Source of the DNA: Slackia sp. ZJ119 | Lineage (GTDB): Bacteria; Actinomycetota; Coriobacteriia; Coriobacteriales; Eggerthellaceae | Assembly (NCBI RefSeq): GCF_011039175.1 | Contig: NZ_JAAKEN010000012.1 | Span: forward strand, 1 to 64,000 | Reading direction: 5' to 3' | DNA: 64,000 nt | Part shown: positions 51,989 through 61,867 of the stretch, piece by piece | Layout: each line of letters starts with the position of its first letter | Numbering within the stretch: position 1 is the stretch's first letter | Made by a program: the position numbers and the translations under genes | Notes under the pieces: model-generated | The model's database searches: none | The model's input: the letters and a program-made list of their open reading frames with translations, nothing else | Told to the model about the DNA's origin: nothing

Positions 51989-52946
51989 TCTCGCCAAAGG
52001 GGAGCGCGGCGCGGGTTTTGTCGGGCAGCTCGATGACCAGTTCGAAGTCCTTCGTAAGGTCGACGGCTTTTGCCCGCAGTCGGCGGTTTCCCCGCTTGAC
52101 GATGACGTGGCTGCCCAGGATGAAGCACCGTCGGCGATATTCCTCGTAATAGTCTCGGTTGGGCAGCTCGGTGTAGAGCGTCCAGAATTCTTTAAGGAAT
52201 GAGGCTGCCAGCAGGTTTCGCGCAACGTCGGAGCCAAGCTGCCCTTCAAGCGATCCGGCGCGTTCGGATATCTCTTGGGGAAAGCCTTTCTCCGGTTCGC
52301 GCACGTTGATGCCGACGCCCAACACGGCATACTCCAACAAGCCCGATTCCATGTCGACGGAGCCCTCGGTAAGGATGCCGGCAACCTTGGAGCCGTTGCA
52401 GTAGATGTCGTTCACCCATTTGATGCCGGCGTGCTGGCCGGTCGCGGACTCGATGGCCCGGGCGCAGGCGACGGCTGCCATGGTGGTGAGGAATTGCGCC
52501 TGGTCGGCCCGGATAGATGGGCGCAGCACGATGCTGAGGTACAACCCGGTGCGCGGCGGCGAAAAAAAGCTCTTTCCGACGCGCCCCCGCCCGTTCGTCT
52601 GCTCTTCGGCCACGATGACGGTGCCCTCTTTGGCCCCTTGTGCGGCCCAGCGGCGCCCTTCGGTGTTGGTAGAGTCGACGACGCTGCGCACGACCAGGTG
52701 AAACGGATGGCCTTCGGGCAGGTGGCTGCAAATGCGATACGCTGACAGCGAATCGGCGTCTTTTACGAGGCAATAGCCGCGGTTGGTGACCGCCTGAATG
52801 TCGAAGCCTTCGGCTCGCAGGGACCTGACGGCCTTCCATATGGCGTTGCGGCTCACCCCGAGCGACCGCGCGAGCTTTTCTCCCGAGATGTGTTTGCCTG
52901 CCGAATTCTCGAGGAAACGGAGTACCTGTTCTTTCGTGTTAGCCAT
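51960..52946 (-). CDS. birA: Biotin-protein ligase and biotin operon repressor
   Basis: A 328-residue bifunctional protein. An N-terminal winged helix (about 5-60, S-R-N-A-I-W-K-A-V) binds DNA. The ligase domain contains the biotinyl-AMP loop G-R-G-R-V-G-K-S (about 117-124) and K-W-V-N-D-I-Y (about 177-183), and a C-terminal beta domain ends the protein. It loads biotin onto carboxylases and may repress biotin genes. The ATG at 52946 gives the standard N-terminus; the in-frame sequence upstream to 53000 is not family-like. Confidence 0.94.
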   Translation of the reverse strand: MANTKEQVLRFLENSAGKHISGEKLARSLGVSRNAIWKAVRSLRAEGFDIQAVTNRGYCLVKDADSLSAYRICSHLPEGHPFHLVVRSVVDSTNTEGRRWAAQGAKEGTVIVAEEQTNGRGRVGKSFFSPPRTGLYLSIVLRPSIRADQAQFLTTMAAVACARAIESATGQHAGIKWVNDIYCNGSKVAGILTEGSVDMESGLLEYAVLGVGINVREPEKGFPQEISERAGSLEGQLGSDVARNLLAASFLKEFWTLYTELPNRDYYEEYRRRCFILGSHVIVKRGNRRLRAKAVDLTKDFELVIELPDKTRAALPFGEISAPSPSIR

Positions 52947-53368
52947 CTGCCGCCTGTTTCGCTTGAAATACTCACATGATAAGCGAAGCAGAATGATCAC
53001 ATATGAGGACCCCTTTTCGGCGTGCAGGGAAATATATTGTTACAAGAATGCCACCTCTTCATCACGCGATGCAAACATCATGCCGCCGTTTGCGCCGGGC
53101 CGTCCCTTTGCGATGCCTGGGCGTTCGAGCGGCCGGCCGCCGATGGGGCCGCCGTCTTTCGGGCAAGGCGCAGCAGGCGCGGGACAAGGCGAAAACGCAA
53201 GGCCTTTCTGGCTGCTGCCGAAGCCCCTGGCTTTTCCGCGCTGTCTGCCGCTTCTTGGTCGTCGTGCGGCCCGGGCGATGTGAAGATTGCGCGGGCGCCT
53301 TGCGTCAGTCAAAATTCGGACTATTATAAGTACGAAATCGGACTAACGAAACGAGGAGCACATCAGCC
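52947..53368. other. Divergent intergenic region before the MarR gene
   Basis: 422 bases. The right end carries the MarR/MATE promoter; the rest is G+C-rich without a convincing gene. Confidence 0.5.
53300..53327 (+). promoter_or_regulatory. Candidate promoter of the marR-MATE operon
   Basis: TTGCGT (53300-53305) - 16 bases - TATTAT (53322-53327), followed by A/T-rich sequence with a repeated CGGACTA (53317 and 53339), a possible MarR operator. Confidence 0.5.
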
Positions 53369-53824
53369 ATGCAGGACGCGCAAGACCGCCTTTTGGGCGA
53401 ATTCACCCACGTCTCGAACGAGCTTGACGAGCTGTATCGCATTGCGGCGAAGCGGCTGGGCTTGTCGCCGTCCGCCTACGAGATTCTCGTGGTGCTGCGC
53501 ACGATGGACGGTTGTGCGCAAAAAGAGCTGTGCGACGAATGCTCGCTCAGCAAGCAGACGGTCAATTCTGCCGTGCACGGCATGGAGCGGGCGGGGCTGG
53601 TGCGCGTCGAATCGGGCGGGCGCCGCGCCACGCAGGTGTGGCTGACCGAAGAGGGCCGATCGCTCGTCGCGGGGCGGCTCGACGAGATGTACGAGGCGGA
53701 GCGCCAGGCGTTTCGCAGCCTGTCGGTGGAAGAGCGCCAGACGTTCGTGTCGCTGACGAAGCGGTTTTCCGAAGAGCTGAAGGTTCGGTTCGCTGCCTTG
53801 GAGCAGCGCCCGGGCGAGCATTAG
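53369..53824 (+). CDS. MarR-family regulator
   Basis: A 151-residue winged-helix protein. The DNA-binding region (about 30-95) has the MarR order: L-S-P-S-A-Y-E-I-L-V-V-L, then C-S-L-S-K-Q-T-V-N-S-A-V-H-G-M-E-R-A-G-L, then the wing with R-R-A-T-Q-V-W-L-T-E-E-G. Helices at both ends form the dimer. Two cysteines just before the recognition helix (C55, C59 region) could sense oxidants, but this is a guess. The MATE exporter starts 60 bases downstream in the same direction; MarR control of such exporters is common. Confidence 0.9.
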   Translation: MQDAQDRLLGEFTHVSNELDELYRIAAKRLGLSPSAYEILVVLRTMDGCAQKELCDECSLSKQTVNSAVHGMERAGLVRVESGGRRATQVWLTEEGRSLVAGRLDEMYEAERQAFRSLSVEERQTFVSLTKRFSEELKVRFAALEQRPGEH

Positions 53825-53884
53825 GCGTCGCATCGTCTCGCTGCAGCACTGCGATCGTCCCTCTCGCCTCTAAGGAGTCTTTGT

Positions 53885-55255
53885 ATGTTGGTGGACATGT
53901 CCAAACACCTGACCATGAGTCAGCTGTTGAAATATGCCCTGCCGTCCATCGTCACGATGATCTTCATGTCTTTGTATGTCGTGGTCGACGGGCTGTTCGT
54001 GTCGAACTTTGCGGGCAGTCGAGCCCTTGCGGCCGTGAACATCGTGTATCCCGTGCTGATGGTGTTCGGCTCGGTGGGATTCATGGTAGGCACCGGCGGC
54101 AGCGCCATCGTGGCGAAAACGCGCGGCGAAGGGGACGACGCGCGGGCGAACCGGTATTTTTCGATGCTCGTCTACGGCGCTTTTCTGCTCGGCATCGTGC
54201 TGATGGCATGCGGGTACGCGATGGTGGATCCGCTGTGCCGGCTGATGGGCGCGGATGGCGAGATGTTGGAACTGTGCCGGCAGTATGGCTACGTCGGGTT
54301 GGTGTCGCTGCCGTTTTTCGTGCTGCAGTACGTGTTCCAGAGCTTTTTCGTCACGGCGGGCAAGCCTCAGATCGGCCTGTACGTCATCGTGGCGGCCGGC
54401 GTGACGAACATGGTGCTCGACGCGCTGTTCATCGGCGTGTTCGGCTGGGGCGTGGCGGGCGCGGCCGCGGCCACGGCGGCGGGCGAGGTGTTGGGCGGCA
54501 CGATCCCGCTTGTGTACTTCTTCCGGAGAAACGCCAGCTATCTGCGGCTGGGCCGCACAAGGTTCGAGGGCCGCGTGTTCGGGAAGGCGTGCGCGAACGG
54601 ATCGTCGGAGATGGTCGGCAACATTGCCATGTCGGTGGTGAGCATGCTGTTCAACTTCCAGCTGTTGCGGCTTGTCGGCGAAGACGGCGTGGCGGCTTAC
54701 AGCGTCATCATGTACGTGGCGATGGTCTTCGGCGCCGTGTTCATCGGCTATTCGATGGGGACGAGCCCGCTGATGAGCTATCAGTTCGGGGCGCACAATC
54801 GCGTCGAGCAGCAGAGCATCTTTCGCAAAAGTGTCGGATTCTCTTTCGTGGGCGGCGTTGCCATGTGTCTGGTGGCACAGGTCGCCGCACGCCCGCTGAG
54901 CGAAGTGTTCGTCGGCTACGACGCCGAGCTGCTCGACATGACGGTGACGGCGTTTCAGATCTACGCGCTGATGTATCTGCCCATGGGCTTTTGCGTGTAT
55001 GCGTCGGGCCTGTTCACGGCGGTCAGCAACGGGCTGGTGTCGGCGCTCATCTCGCTGCTTCGCACGTTCGTGTTCGAAGCGGGGGCGGTGCTTTTGCTGC
55101 CGGTGGCGTTCGGCGCCAACGGCATCTGGTTCGCCACACCGGTCGCCGAACTGGCCGCGCTCGTCGTCGCCTGCGTGTTCGTGCTGGCGTTTGGCTCGCA
55201 CTACGGGTTTTTGAAGCCGCGCAAGAAGGGGAAGCCCCGCCGCCCGGTCTGCTAG
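53885..55255 (+). CDS. MATE-family multidrug/metabolite exporter
   Basis: A 456-residue membrane protein with twelve predicted helices in two similar halves, as expected for MATE exporters that use an H+ or Na+ gradient. The first half opens L-P-S-I-V-T-M-I-F-M-S-L-Y-x-x-V-D-G-L-F-V and contains V-G-T-G-G-S-A; the second half opens near residue 235 (S-S-E-M-V-G-N-I-A-M). The short basic C-terminus K-P-R-K-K-G-K-P-R-R is cytoplasmic. AAGGAG precedes the ATG. Likely regulated by the upstream MarR protein. Substrate unknown. Confidence 0.92.
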   Translation: MLVDMSKHLTMSQLLKYALPSIVTMIFMSLYVVVDGLFVSNFAGSRALAAVNIVYPVLMVFGSVGFMVGTGGSAIVAKTRGEGDDARANRYFSMLVYGAFLLGIVLMACGYAMVDPLCRLMGADGEMLELCRQYGYVGLVSLPFFVLQYVFQSFFVTAGKPQIGLYVIVAAGVTNMVLDALFIGVFGWGVAGAAAATAAGEVLGGTIPLVYFFRRNASYLRLGRTRFEGRVFGKACANGSSEMVGNIAMSVVSMLFNFQLLRLVGEDGVAAYSVIMYVAMVFGAVFIGYSMGTSPLMSYQFGAHNRVEQQSIFRKSVGFSFVGGVAMCLVAQVAARPLSEVFVGYDAELLDMTVTAFQIYALMYLPMGFCVYASGLFTAVSNGLVSALISLLRTFVFEAGAVLLLPVAFGANGIWFATPVAELAALVVACVFVLAFGSHYGFLKPRKKGKPRRPVC

Positions 55256-55277
55256 CGCCCCCTGGACGTGCTGCCCG

Positions 55278-55308
55278 CGAACGCCCCTCGGCCTCCGGCG
55301 GGCGTTCG
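55278..55308 (+). terminator. Hairpin after the MATE gene
   Basis: A perfect 9-bp stem CGAACGCCC/GGGCGTTCG around 13 bases, 22 bases after the stop; no T-run. Confidence 0.45.
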
Positions 55309-55452
55309 ACCGGGGCCCCGCCCCGCCCGGCAGCAGCCTTCTTCGCCGTTCGACCGTGCGCCGCTCGCTGCAGGCGCCGCCTGGCTTGTGTGCGGGCCTC
55401 GTGTTCGCCAAACGTCCCCTTTACAAGGCGGTATTTCCTGGTACTATGCGTT

Positions 55453-55490
55453 TTTGGACAATATGTAAAGTTTTGAGCGCATTGTATAAT
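55453..55490 (+). promoter_or_regulatory. Candidate -10 and operator for the second TetR gene
   Basis: A consensus TATAAT at about 55485-55490, 60 bases before the GTG start. ACAAT and ATTGT half-sites flank 18 bases just upstream, a possible TetR operator. The -35 box is unclear. Confidence 0.4.
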
Positions 55491-55549
55491 ATCGAAAGCG
55501 TCGCCGCGCTGCCTTGCCGGTCGGCGCTGCCGCACGAGAGGAGCCGCCC

Positions 55550-56182
55550 GTGCCTCCAGCCACCGTCGACCAGGCGCCGTGCGTGCCGCAGGACCGACGG
55601 ATCGCCCGCTCGAAACGAGCGCTCCGCTCCGCGCTCGTCCAGCTTATGGAAGAGCGCGGCTTCGACAACCTGTCGGTCAACGACCTGTGCGAACGCGCCG
55701 ATCTGACGCGTGCGACGTTCTACAACCACTTCCACGACAAAGACGAGCTTTTGCTGACGCTCGAAGACGAGGTCATCGCCGACCTTGAGATCTTCCGCGT
55801 CGACTTGGCCTGTCTGTCGCTGATCGACTTGGCGGTGGCCGTCCGCACGGGCAGGCCCCTGCCGCTTCTGGTCGCCCTGTTCGACTACCTGCGCGAGCAA
55901 GGCGACTTCCTTCATGCGGTGCTTGGCCCCGGTGGCGACATCCGCTTCGGCCCGCGGCTGCGCGACTGCGTGTGCACCGACTTGGTGTGGTCCGTCCTTC
56001 ATGACCGCTATCGGAAAAGCAGCGCGTCGTTCGTGGGATACTACGTTTCGTTCTACGCCGGCGCCTACTTGGGCGTCATCATGCGCTGGATCGAGACGGG
56101 CATGCAAGAAAGCTCCGAAGACATGGCCCGCATAGCGCTGCGGCTCTTTTTCATCCAACCCGGCGAATCCATCGTCTTGTAG
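55550..56182 (+). CDS. TetR-family regulator next to the giant activase
   Basis: A 210-residue protein. The HTH domain (about 16-62) reads R-S-A-L-V-Q-L-M-E-E-R-G-F-D-N-L-S-V-N-D-L-C-E-R-A-D-L in family order, ending T-F-Y-N-H-F-H-D-K-D-E-L-L. The C-terminal half is helical, of the type found in many Firmicute/Actinobacterial TetR proteins with TetR_C_7-like domains; the ligand is unknown. GTG 55550 has GAGAGGAG seven bases upstream. The activase gene starts 12 bases after its stop, so the two are one transcript and the regulator may respond to the same metabolism. Confidence 0.88.
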   Translation: MPPATVDQAPCVPQDRRIARSKRALRSALVQLMEERGFDNLSVNDLCERADLTRATFYNHFHDKDELLLTLEDEVIADLEIFRVDLACLSLIDLAVAVRTGRPLPLLVALFDYLREQGDFLHAVLGPGGDIRFGPRLRDCVCTDLVWSVLHDRYRKSSASFVGYYVSFYAGAYLGVIMRWIETGMQESSEDMARIALRLFFIQPGESIVL

Positions 56183-56194
56183 AAAAGGTGCGAC

Positions 56195-59100
56195 ATGACA
56201 AAAGCTGTGAACACGGAACCGGCGGCTGCAAATGTGCAGGTCACAAGCATGGAAGCGAAGGCGGGCGGCGCCTTGGCGCACGAGACCGCTTCCGGCTGCC
56301 AGGGGAAAGCGAACGGGAACGGTCCTTTGCGCATCGGCATCGACGTGGGCTCAACCACGGTGAAGCTGGCCATTCTCGATGCGGCCAACGACGTGAAGCA
56401 TGCCGTGTACCGGCGCCACCATGCCGACGTGCGCGCGACCATCGTGGAAGTCATCGAAGAGGCGGCGTGCGACTTCGGCGACGAGGTCATGACCATCGCC
56501 ATCACTGGCTCGGGCGGCCTGCTTTTGGCCCAGTGGCTGGGCGTCGAGTTCGTCCAAGAGGTCATCGCCTCGAAGGCGGCGGTGGAGACGTTCATCCCCG
56601 AAACCGACGTGGCCATCGAGCTGGGCGGCGAAGACGCGAAGATCATCTACTTCGACCAGGGCATCGAGCAGCGCATGAACGGCACGTGCGCCGGCGGCAC
56701 GGGCGCGTTCATCGACCAGATGGCGGCCCTGCTCAACACCGACGCGGGCGGCCTGAACGAGCTGGCGAAGAATTCGACCACCATCTATCCCATCGCGAGC
56801 CGCTGCGGCGTGTTCGCGAAGACCGACGTGCAGCCGCTGCTCAACGAAGGCGCCCGCAAAGAGGACATCGCGGCGTCCATCTTCCAGTCCGTGGTCACCC
56901 AGACCATCAGCGGCTTGGCGTGCGGTCGGCCCATCCGCGGGCATGTGGCTTTCCTGGGCGGTCCGTTGCAATACCTTCCTGAACTGCGGAAACGCTTCTA
57001 CGAAACGCTGCAGTTGGACGATGCGCACATCATCGTGCCGCAAAACGCCCACCTGTTCGTGGCCAGCGGCTGCGCCATTGCGGGCGGGGCGAGCCAAACC
57101 GTGAAGGCCGAGCGCCTGGCCGAAGTGCTCGAGCGCCTGCGCAACTTGGGCGACGTGCAGGGCTCCGAAGTGGTGCGCCTGCCGCCGCTGTTCGAAAGCG
57201 AGGAAGAATACGCCCGCTTCAAGGCCCGCCATGATCGGGAAACGGTGCGCCGCGGCAGTCTGGCCGACTACGAAGGCGTGGCCTACCTGGGGATCGACGC
57301 CGGCTCGACCACGTTCAAGGCCGTGCTCATGGGCGAAGACGGCGAGCTTTTGTGGACCACGTACGCCTCGAACAAAGGCGACGTTTTAGGGTGCGCGAAG
57401 GCGGCGCTGTCCGAGCTGTACCAAGCGCTTCCCCTCGACCCGGACACCGGCGAGCCGCGCGTCGTCATCGGGCATTCGACCGTGACCGGCTACGGCGAGC
57501 ACCTGCTGCTGGAGGCCTTGCGCGTCGATTCCGGCGAAATCGAAACGGTGGCGCATCTGCGCGGCGCCCAGGAAATGCTGCCCGGCGTCGAGTTCATCTT
57601 GGACATCGGCGGCCAGGACATGAAATGCCTGCGCGTGAAAGACGGCGTCATCGACCACATCATGCTCAACGAGGCCTGCTCGTCGGGCTGCGGCAGCTTC
57701 ATCGAATCGTTCGCGTCGGGGCTGAACCTCGACGTGGCGGAGTTCGCCCAAACGGCCATTGCTGCCAAGCGCCCGGTCGACTTGGGCAGCCGCTGCACCG
57801 TGTTCATGAACTCGCGCGTGAAGCAGGCGCAGAAGGAAGGCGCCACCGTCGGCGACATCGCGGCGGGGCTGGCGCTGTCGGTCATCAAAAACGCTCTGTT
57901 CAAGGTCATCAAAATCCGCGATCCGCACGACGTGGGCGACAAGGTCATCGTGCAGGGCGGCACGTTTTTGAACGACGCCGTGCTGCGCAGCTTCGAACAG
58001 CTGGCCGAGGTCGAGGCCGTCCGCCCCGACATCGCCGGCAACATGGGCGCCTTCGGGGCCGCCCTGCTCGCACGCGACCGGTATGCGGGCGCCACGCACG
58101 CTGCCGAGACGCGGTCGACGCTGCTTTCGCTGGAGCAGATCGAAGCGCTCGCGCCCACGCACAAGACGGTGCGCTGCAAGGGCTGCTCGAACAGCTGCCT
58201 GCTCACAGTGAACGACTTCGGCAAGGACGAGACCACCGGCAAGCATCGCCGCTTCATTACCGGCAACCGCTGCGAGAAGGGCGCGGGCAACTTGGACGCG
58301 GCTTCGAAGGTGCCCAACCTCTACGAATACAAGTCCCACCGGCTGTTCGACTACGAGCCGCTTGCCCCCGGCCAGGCGACGCGCACCACGGTCGGCATTC
58401 CGCGGGCGCTTTCCATGTACGAAAACTACCCGTTCTGGTTCACGTTCTTCACGCGCCTGGGCTTTCGCGTGGTCATTTCCGACCCGTCCACGAAAAAGAC
58501 CTACGAGGCGGGTATCGAGTCCATGCCGTCCGAATCGGTGTGCTATCCGGCGAAGCTGTCGCACGGGCACGTGATGAACCTGCTCGCGAAGAAGCCCGAC
58601 TTCATCTGGTTTCCCTGCGCGAAGTGGGAGCGCCAGGAAGACGAAGGCGCCGGCAACCACTTCAACTGCCCCATCGTGGCCAGCTATCCCGAGGCGCTGC
58701 GCTTGAACATCGACGAGCTGCGCACGTCCGGCATCCCGTTCTTGAATCCGTGGCTGCCTTACGACCAGAAGGAGCACCTGAAGAAACGCCTGATGGTCGA
58801 GCTGGTCGAGGCGCATCCCGAACTCATGGGGCCGGCGGGCGCTCCCAGCCGCGCCGACGTGGCGGCGGCGGTGGACGCCGCTTGGGCCGAAGACGAGGCG
58901 TTCAAGCGCGACATACGCGCCAAGGGCGAAGAGACGCTCGCGTGGATGGAGGCGACCGGCACCCATGGCATCGTGCTGGCGGGGCGTCCCTACCACAACG
59001 ACCCCGAGATCAACCACGCCATCCCCGAGCTGCTGACGAGCTTCGGGCTGGCCGTGCTCACCGAGGACTCCATCGCGCACTTGGGCACGTTGGAGCGGCC

Positions 59101-61069
59101 CATCCGCCTGGTGGACCAGTGGATGTACCACACGCGCCTGTATGCGGCGGCGAAGGTGGCCACCGAGCGCGAAGACCTCGACCTCATCCAGCTGAACTCG
59201 TTCGGCTGCGGCCTGGACGCGCTCACCACCGACCAGGTCCAGGAGATCCTCGAGGCTGCGGGCAAGGTGTACACGGTGCTGAAGATCGACGAGGTCAGCA
59301 ACTTGGGCGCGGCCCGCATTCGCGTGCGCAGCCTGTTGGCGGCGTTGAAGGACCAGGCCGACGAGCGGGCGGCGAGTGCGCGGTGCGCCGGCGGGTGTCC
59401 CGTGGTCGACCTGGACGTGGAGCGCTTCCTTGCCACGCCGGAATCGGTCATGGCGGCCAAAACCGGCAGGTCCGAAGGCGAAGCGGCGAAGGCGGTGGCG
59501 CTCGAGGCCGCCGAGGGGGCGGGGCGCGACCCGGCCGAGGCGCTGGGTGCGCTCAGCCGGGCCCGCAAAGACGGCGGCAACGAGGCGGCAGACGCGGCCG
59601 CATCGAGTGCGCAGGAGCGCCGCGCCGCGTCCATCCAGGCGCCCGCCACGTTTACCGAAAAGGCAAAACCCGAGGTCATCCAGGCTATGCGCCAGCGTGA
59701 AGGCACCACGACGCAGTTCCCCCGCGCCGAGTTCACCCAGGAAATGAAAGACGCCGGCTACACTATTCTCTGTCCGCAGATGGCTCCCATCCACTTCGAC
59801 CTGCTCGTGGAGATCTTCAGGCGCAACGGCTACAACCTCAAGTTGTTGCCGTCGGTTGACCACGGGGCGGTCGACGCGGGCCTGAAGTACGTCAACAACG
59901 ATATCTGCTACCCGTCCATCCTGGTCACCGGGCAGATCATGGAAGCGGTCATGTCGGGCGAGTACGACACCGACAAGCTGGCCGTCATCATCACGCAAAC
60001 GGGCGGCGGCTGCCGCGCCACCAACTACATCTCGCTCATCCGCAAGGCGCTCGCGAGCGTCGGGCTTGCCCACATTCCGGTCATCGCGCTGTCGTTCAAG
60101 GACTTGGGCGAGCGCAATTCGGGCTTCGACGTGACGCCGGGCATGCTCTACCAGGCCATTTACGCGCTCTGCTACGGCGACTTGCTCATGATGTGCCTTT
60201 ATCGCACGCGTCCCTACGAGGTGGAGCCGGGCAGCGCGAACCGCCTGTACGACCACTGGATGGCCGAGTGCAAGGCCCAGCTTGCCGGCGGCGTGACGCG
60301 CAAGGCGTTCAAGCGCACGGTGAGAAAGATCGTCGAGGACTTCGACACGCTGCCGCTTGCCGGCGAGGGCTCCAAGCCCCGCGTCGGCGTGGTGGGCGAG
60401 ATCCTCGTGAAGTTCCACCCCACGGCGAACAACCAGATCGTCGACGTCATCGAGCGTGAAGGCTGCGAGGCGGTGGTGCCGGGCCTCATCGAGTTCTTCC
60501 TGTTCGGCATTGCCGGCTCCATCTTCCAGAAAGACCCGCTCGGGCGCTCGACGAAGGGCGCCGTCGGCAGCCGCGTGGCGCTGTCGGTCATCGCGAAGTT
60601 TCGCGAGCCGGTCAACGACGCGCTGCGCCGTTCGGCCCGCTTCCACGAGCCCGCCGACATCTACGAGCTGGCCGACTATGCGAGCGAGATTTTGTCGCTG
60701 TGCAACTCGATGGGCGAGGGTTGGCTGCTCACGGCCGAGATGGTCGAGCTGGTGCGGTCCGGCTGTCCGAACGTCGTGTGCACGCAGCCTTTTGCGTGCC
60801 TGCCGAACCATGTGGTGGGCAAGGCCGTCATCAAGGAGATCCGCCGGCGCTATCCCGATTCCAACATCGTGGCGGTGGACTACGACCCGGGCGCGTCGGA
60901 GGTGAACCAACTCAACCGCATCAAGCTGATGATCTCGGTGGCGAAGGCGAATTTGGCTGAAAAAGAGGCCGAGGCGAAGGCCGCGCGCGATTCGTTCGTG
61001 GCAGACGAGGGGGCGGGCGTGCAGGTGACCGACGCCGGCGCCCTGGACATCGAAACCGAGCTGGCATAA
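56195..61069 (+). CDS. Giant 2-hydroxyacyl-CoA dehydratase activase-type protein
   Basis: A 1624-residue fusion. Two ASKHA ATPase/activase domains come first: one opens I-G-I-D-V-G-S-T-T (about 47-55) with cluster cysteine C165 in C-A-G-G-T-G; the other opens L-G-I-D-A-G-S-T-T (about 365) with C495 in [13 protein letters not shown]2229 domain (about 655-1060) contains K-G-C-S-N-S-C and S-V-C-Y-P-A-K. An Ala/Glu-rich linker (about 1070-1160) follows, then a HgdB-like domain (about 1185-1590) with conserved cysteines in N-N-D-I-C-Y-P and G-G-G-C-R-A-T. Family members use ATP to inject an electron into a dehydratase or related iron-sulfur protein. AAAAGG precedes the ATG. No dehydratase genes are adjacent; the target is unknown. 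Confidence 0.88.
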   Translation: MTKAVNTEPAAANVQVTSMEAKAGGALAHETASGCQGKANGNGPLRIGIDVGSTTVKLAILDAANDVKHAVYRRHHADVRATIVEVIEEAACDFGDEVMTIAITGSGGLLLAQWLGVEFVQEVIASKAAVETFIPETDVAIELGGEDAKIIYFDQGIEQRMNGTCAGGTGAFIDQMAALLNTDAGGLNELAKNSTTIYPIASRCGVFAKTDVQPLLNEGARKEDIAASIFQSVVTQTISGLACGRPIRGHVAFLGGPLQYLPELRKRFYETLQLDDAHIIVPQNAHLFVASGCAIAGGASQTVKAERLAEVLERLRNLGDVQGSEVVRLPPLFESEEEYARFKARHDRETVRRGSLADYEGVAYLGIDAGSTTFKAVLMGEDGELLWTTYASNKGDVLGCAKAALSELYQALPLDPDTGEPRVVIGHSTVTGYGEHLLLEALRVDSGEIETVAHLRGAQEMLPGVEFILDIGGQDMKCLRVKDGVIDHIMLNEACSSGCGSFIESFASGLNLDVAEFAQTAIAAKRPVDLGSRCTVFMNSRVKQAQKEGATVGDIAAGLALSVIKNALFKVIKIRDPHDVGDKVIVQGGTFLNDAVLRSFEQLAEVEAVRPDIAGNMGAFGAALLARDRYAGATHAAETRSTLLSLEQIEALAPTHKTVRCKGCSNSCLLTVNDFGKDETTGKHRRFITGNRCEKGAGNLDAASKVPNLYEYKSHRLFDYEPLAPGQATRTTVGIPRALSMYENYPFWFTFFTRLGFRVVISDPSTKKTYEAGIESMPSESVCYPAKLSHGHVMNLLAKKPDFIWFPCAKWERQEDEGAGNHFNCPIVASYPEALRLNIDELRTSGIPFLNPWLPYDQKEHLKKRLMVELVEAHPELMGPAGAPSRADVAAAVDAAWAEDEAFKRDIRAKGEETLAWMEATGTHGIVLAGRPYHNDPEINHAIPELLTSFGLAVLTEDSIAHLGTLERPIRLVDQWMYHTRLYAAAKVATEREDLDLIQLNSFGCGLDALTTDQVQEILEAAGKVYTVLKIDEVSNLGAARIRVRSLLAALKDQADERAASARCAGGCPVVDLDVERFLATPESVMAAKTGRSEGEAAKAVALEAAEGAGRDPAEALGALSRARKDGGNEAADAAASSAQERRAASIQAPATFTEKAKPEVIQAMRQREGTTTQFPRAEFTQEMKDAGYTILCPQMAPIHFDLLVEIFRRNGYNLKLLPSVDHGAVDAGLKYVNNDICYPSILVTGQIMEAVMSGEYDTDKLAVIITQTGGGCRATNYISLIRKALASVGLAHIPVIALSFKDLGERNSGFDVTPGMLYQAIYALCYGDLLMMCLYRTRPYEVEPGSANRLYDHWMAECKAQLAGGVTRKAFKRTVRKIVEDFDTLPLAGEGSKPRVGVVGEILVKFHPTANNQIVDVIEREGCEAVVPGLIEFFLFGIAGSIFQKDPLGRSTKGAVGSRVALSVIAKFREPVNDALRRSARFHEPADIYELADYASEILSLCNSMGEGWLLTAEMVELVRSGCPNVVCTQPFACLPNHVVGKAVIKEIRRRYPDSNIVAVDYDPGASEVNQLNRIKLMISVAKANLAEKEAEAKAARDSFVADEGAGVQVTDAGALDIETELA

Positions 61070-61867
61070 GGGGCGCGGGTCGCAGCGTGCGCCCGCCGCG
61101 ACCGCAGGTGGCAAACGCCAGGGGTTTTGCCACCTGCGGCAGACGGTGCGAGGGGAGCAGGGGCTTGCGGCCGACGTTTGGCGTGCGAGGTTGGCGTTTG
61201 GCGGCAGGCATTTGGCGGCCGGCGTGGCATTTGGCGGCTGATGCTTGATGTTTGGGGGCCGGTGTCTGGCGTTTGGGACTGAGGATTGGCGTCAGATGTT
61301 TGGTGCCTCGCATTAGATGTGAAGGAATTGTGTGTTAGAGATTCTGAGGGCAGAATTCTGCCATTGCTGCATCAAATTCTCGAATTCAAGCGATTTTGCA
61401 TACTGACAGCGGGCTGTCTGCGGCATAACTGCAGCGACGGGGGGTTCGGATGGCTCGAAACGGCGCCGATGTGCTGCCGTTTGTGGATGGACAGGTCGCT
61501 TGAGACGAGAAAAAGATGCGATCCGGTGCGAAAACCGGCCTTAAAATCTCCAGTACATATTTTGCGCACATTTCCTTCTGCGGCGTTATGCAAAACAAGC
61601 ATCCGTTTATGCAAAACGAGGGCGGGGGTGCTGCGGAACTCGTGTGCTGCCGCCGACGGGCTGCCGCCGGCGAGGTGCTGCGGCGAGCGAGCGCTGCTGC
61701 CGGCGGGCTGCTGCAGGCGAGCTGCTGCCGGTGAGGTGCTGCGGAACTCGTGTGCTGCTGCCCTCGCGGCTCTGCGGGGAGGGGGATGCTGCTACCGCTC
61801 CTGCAGTGCTGCCCCCCTGCGATCCTGCGGGCGGGGGTGCCGCTACGACACCACCGCTCCTCTTACC
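61070..61867. other. Large non-coding gap with repeated phrases
   Basis: About 800 bases. After the hairpin at 61102-61139 there are several copies of a TTTGGCGGC-like phrase (61190-61290). Blocks at 61331 and 61576-61615 resemble blocks at 7069 and 7316. From 61620 on the sequence is rich in GCTGC/GCCGG runs, with a 24-bp exact direct repeat at 61627-61650 and 61735-61758. No gene is convincing. Confidence 0.6.
61102..61139 (+). terminator. Strong hairpin after the activase gene
   Basis: A perfect 14-bp stem, CCGCAGGTGGCAAA with its complement, around ten bases, 32 bases after the stop. No T-run follows it. Confidence 0.6.

Noticed and set aside
57386-61114. A 1242-codon open frame on the minus strand opposite the activase gene
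   Set aside because: The plus frame encodes clear domains with cluster cysteines. High G+C with strong third-position bias keeps the opposite frame open; its product is Arg/His/Leu-rich with no recognisable fold. The same holds for long minus frames at 982-3630, 13590-16217 and 31118-34486.
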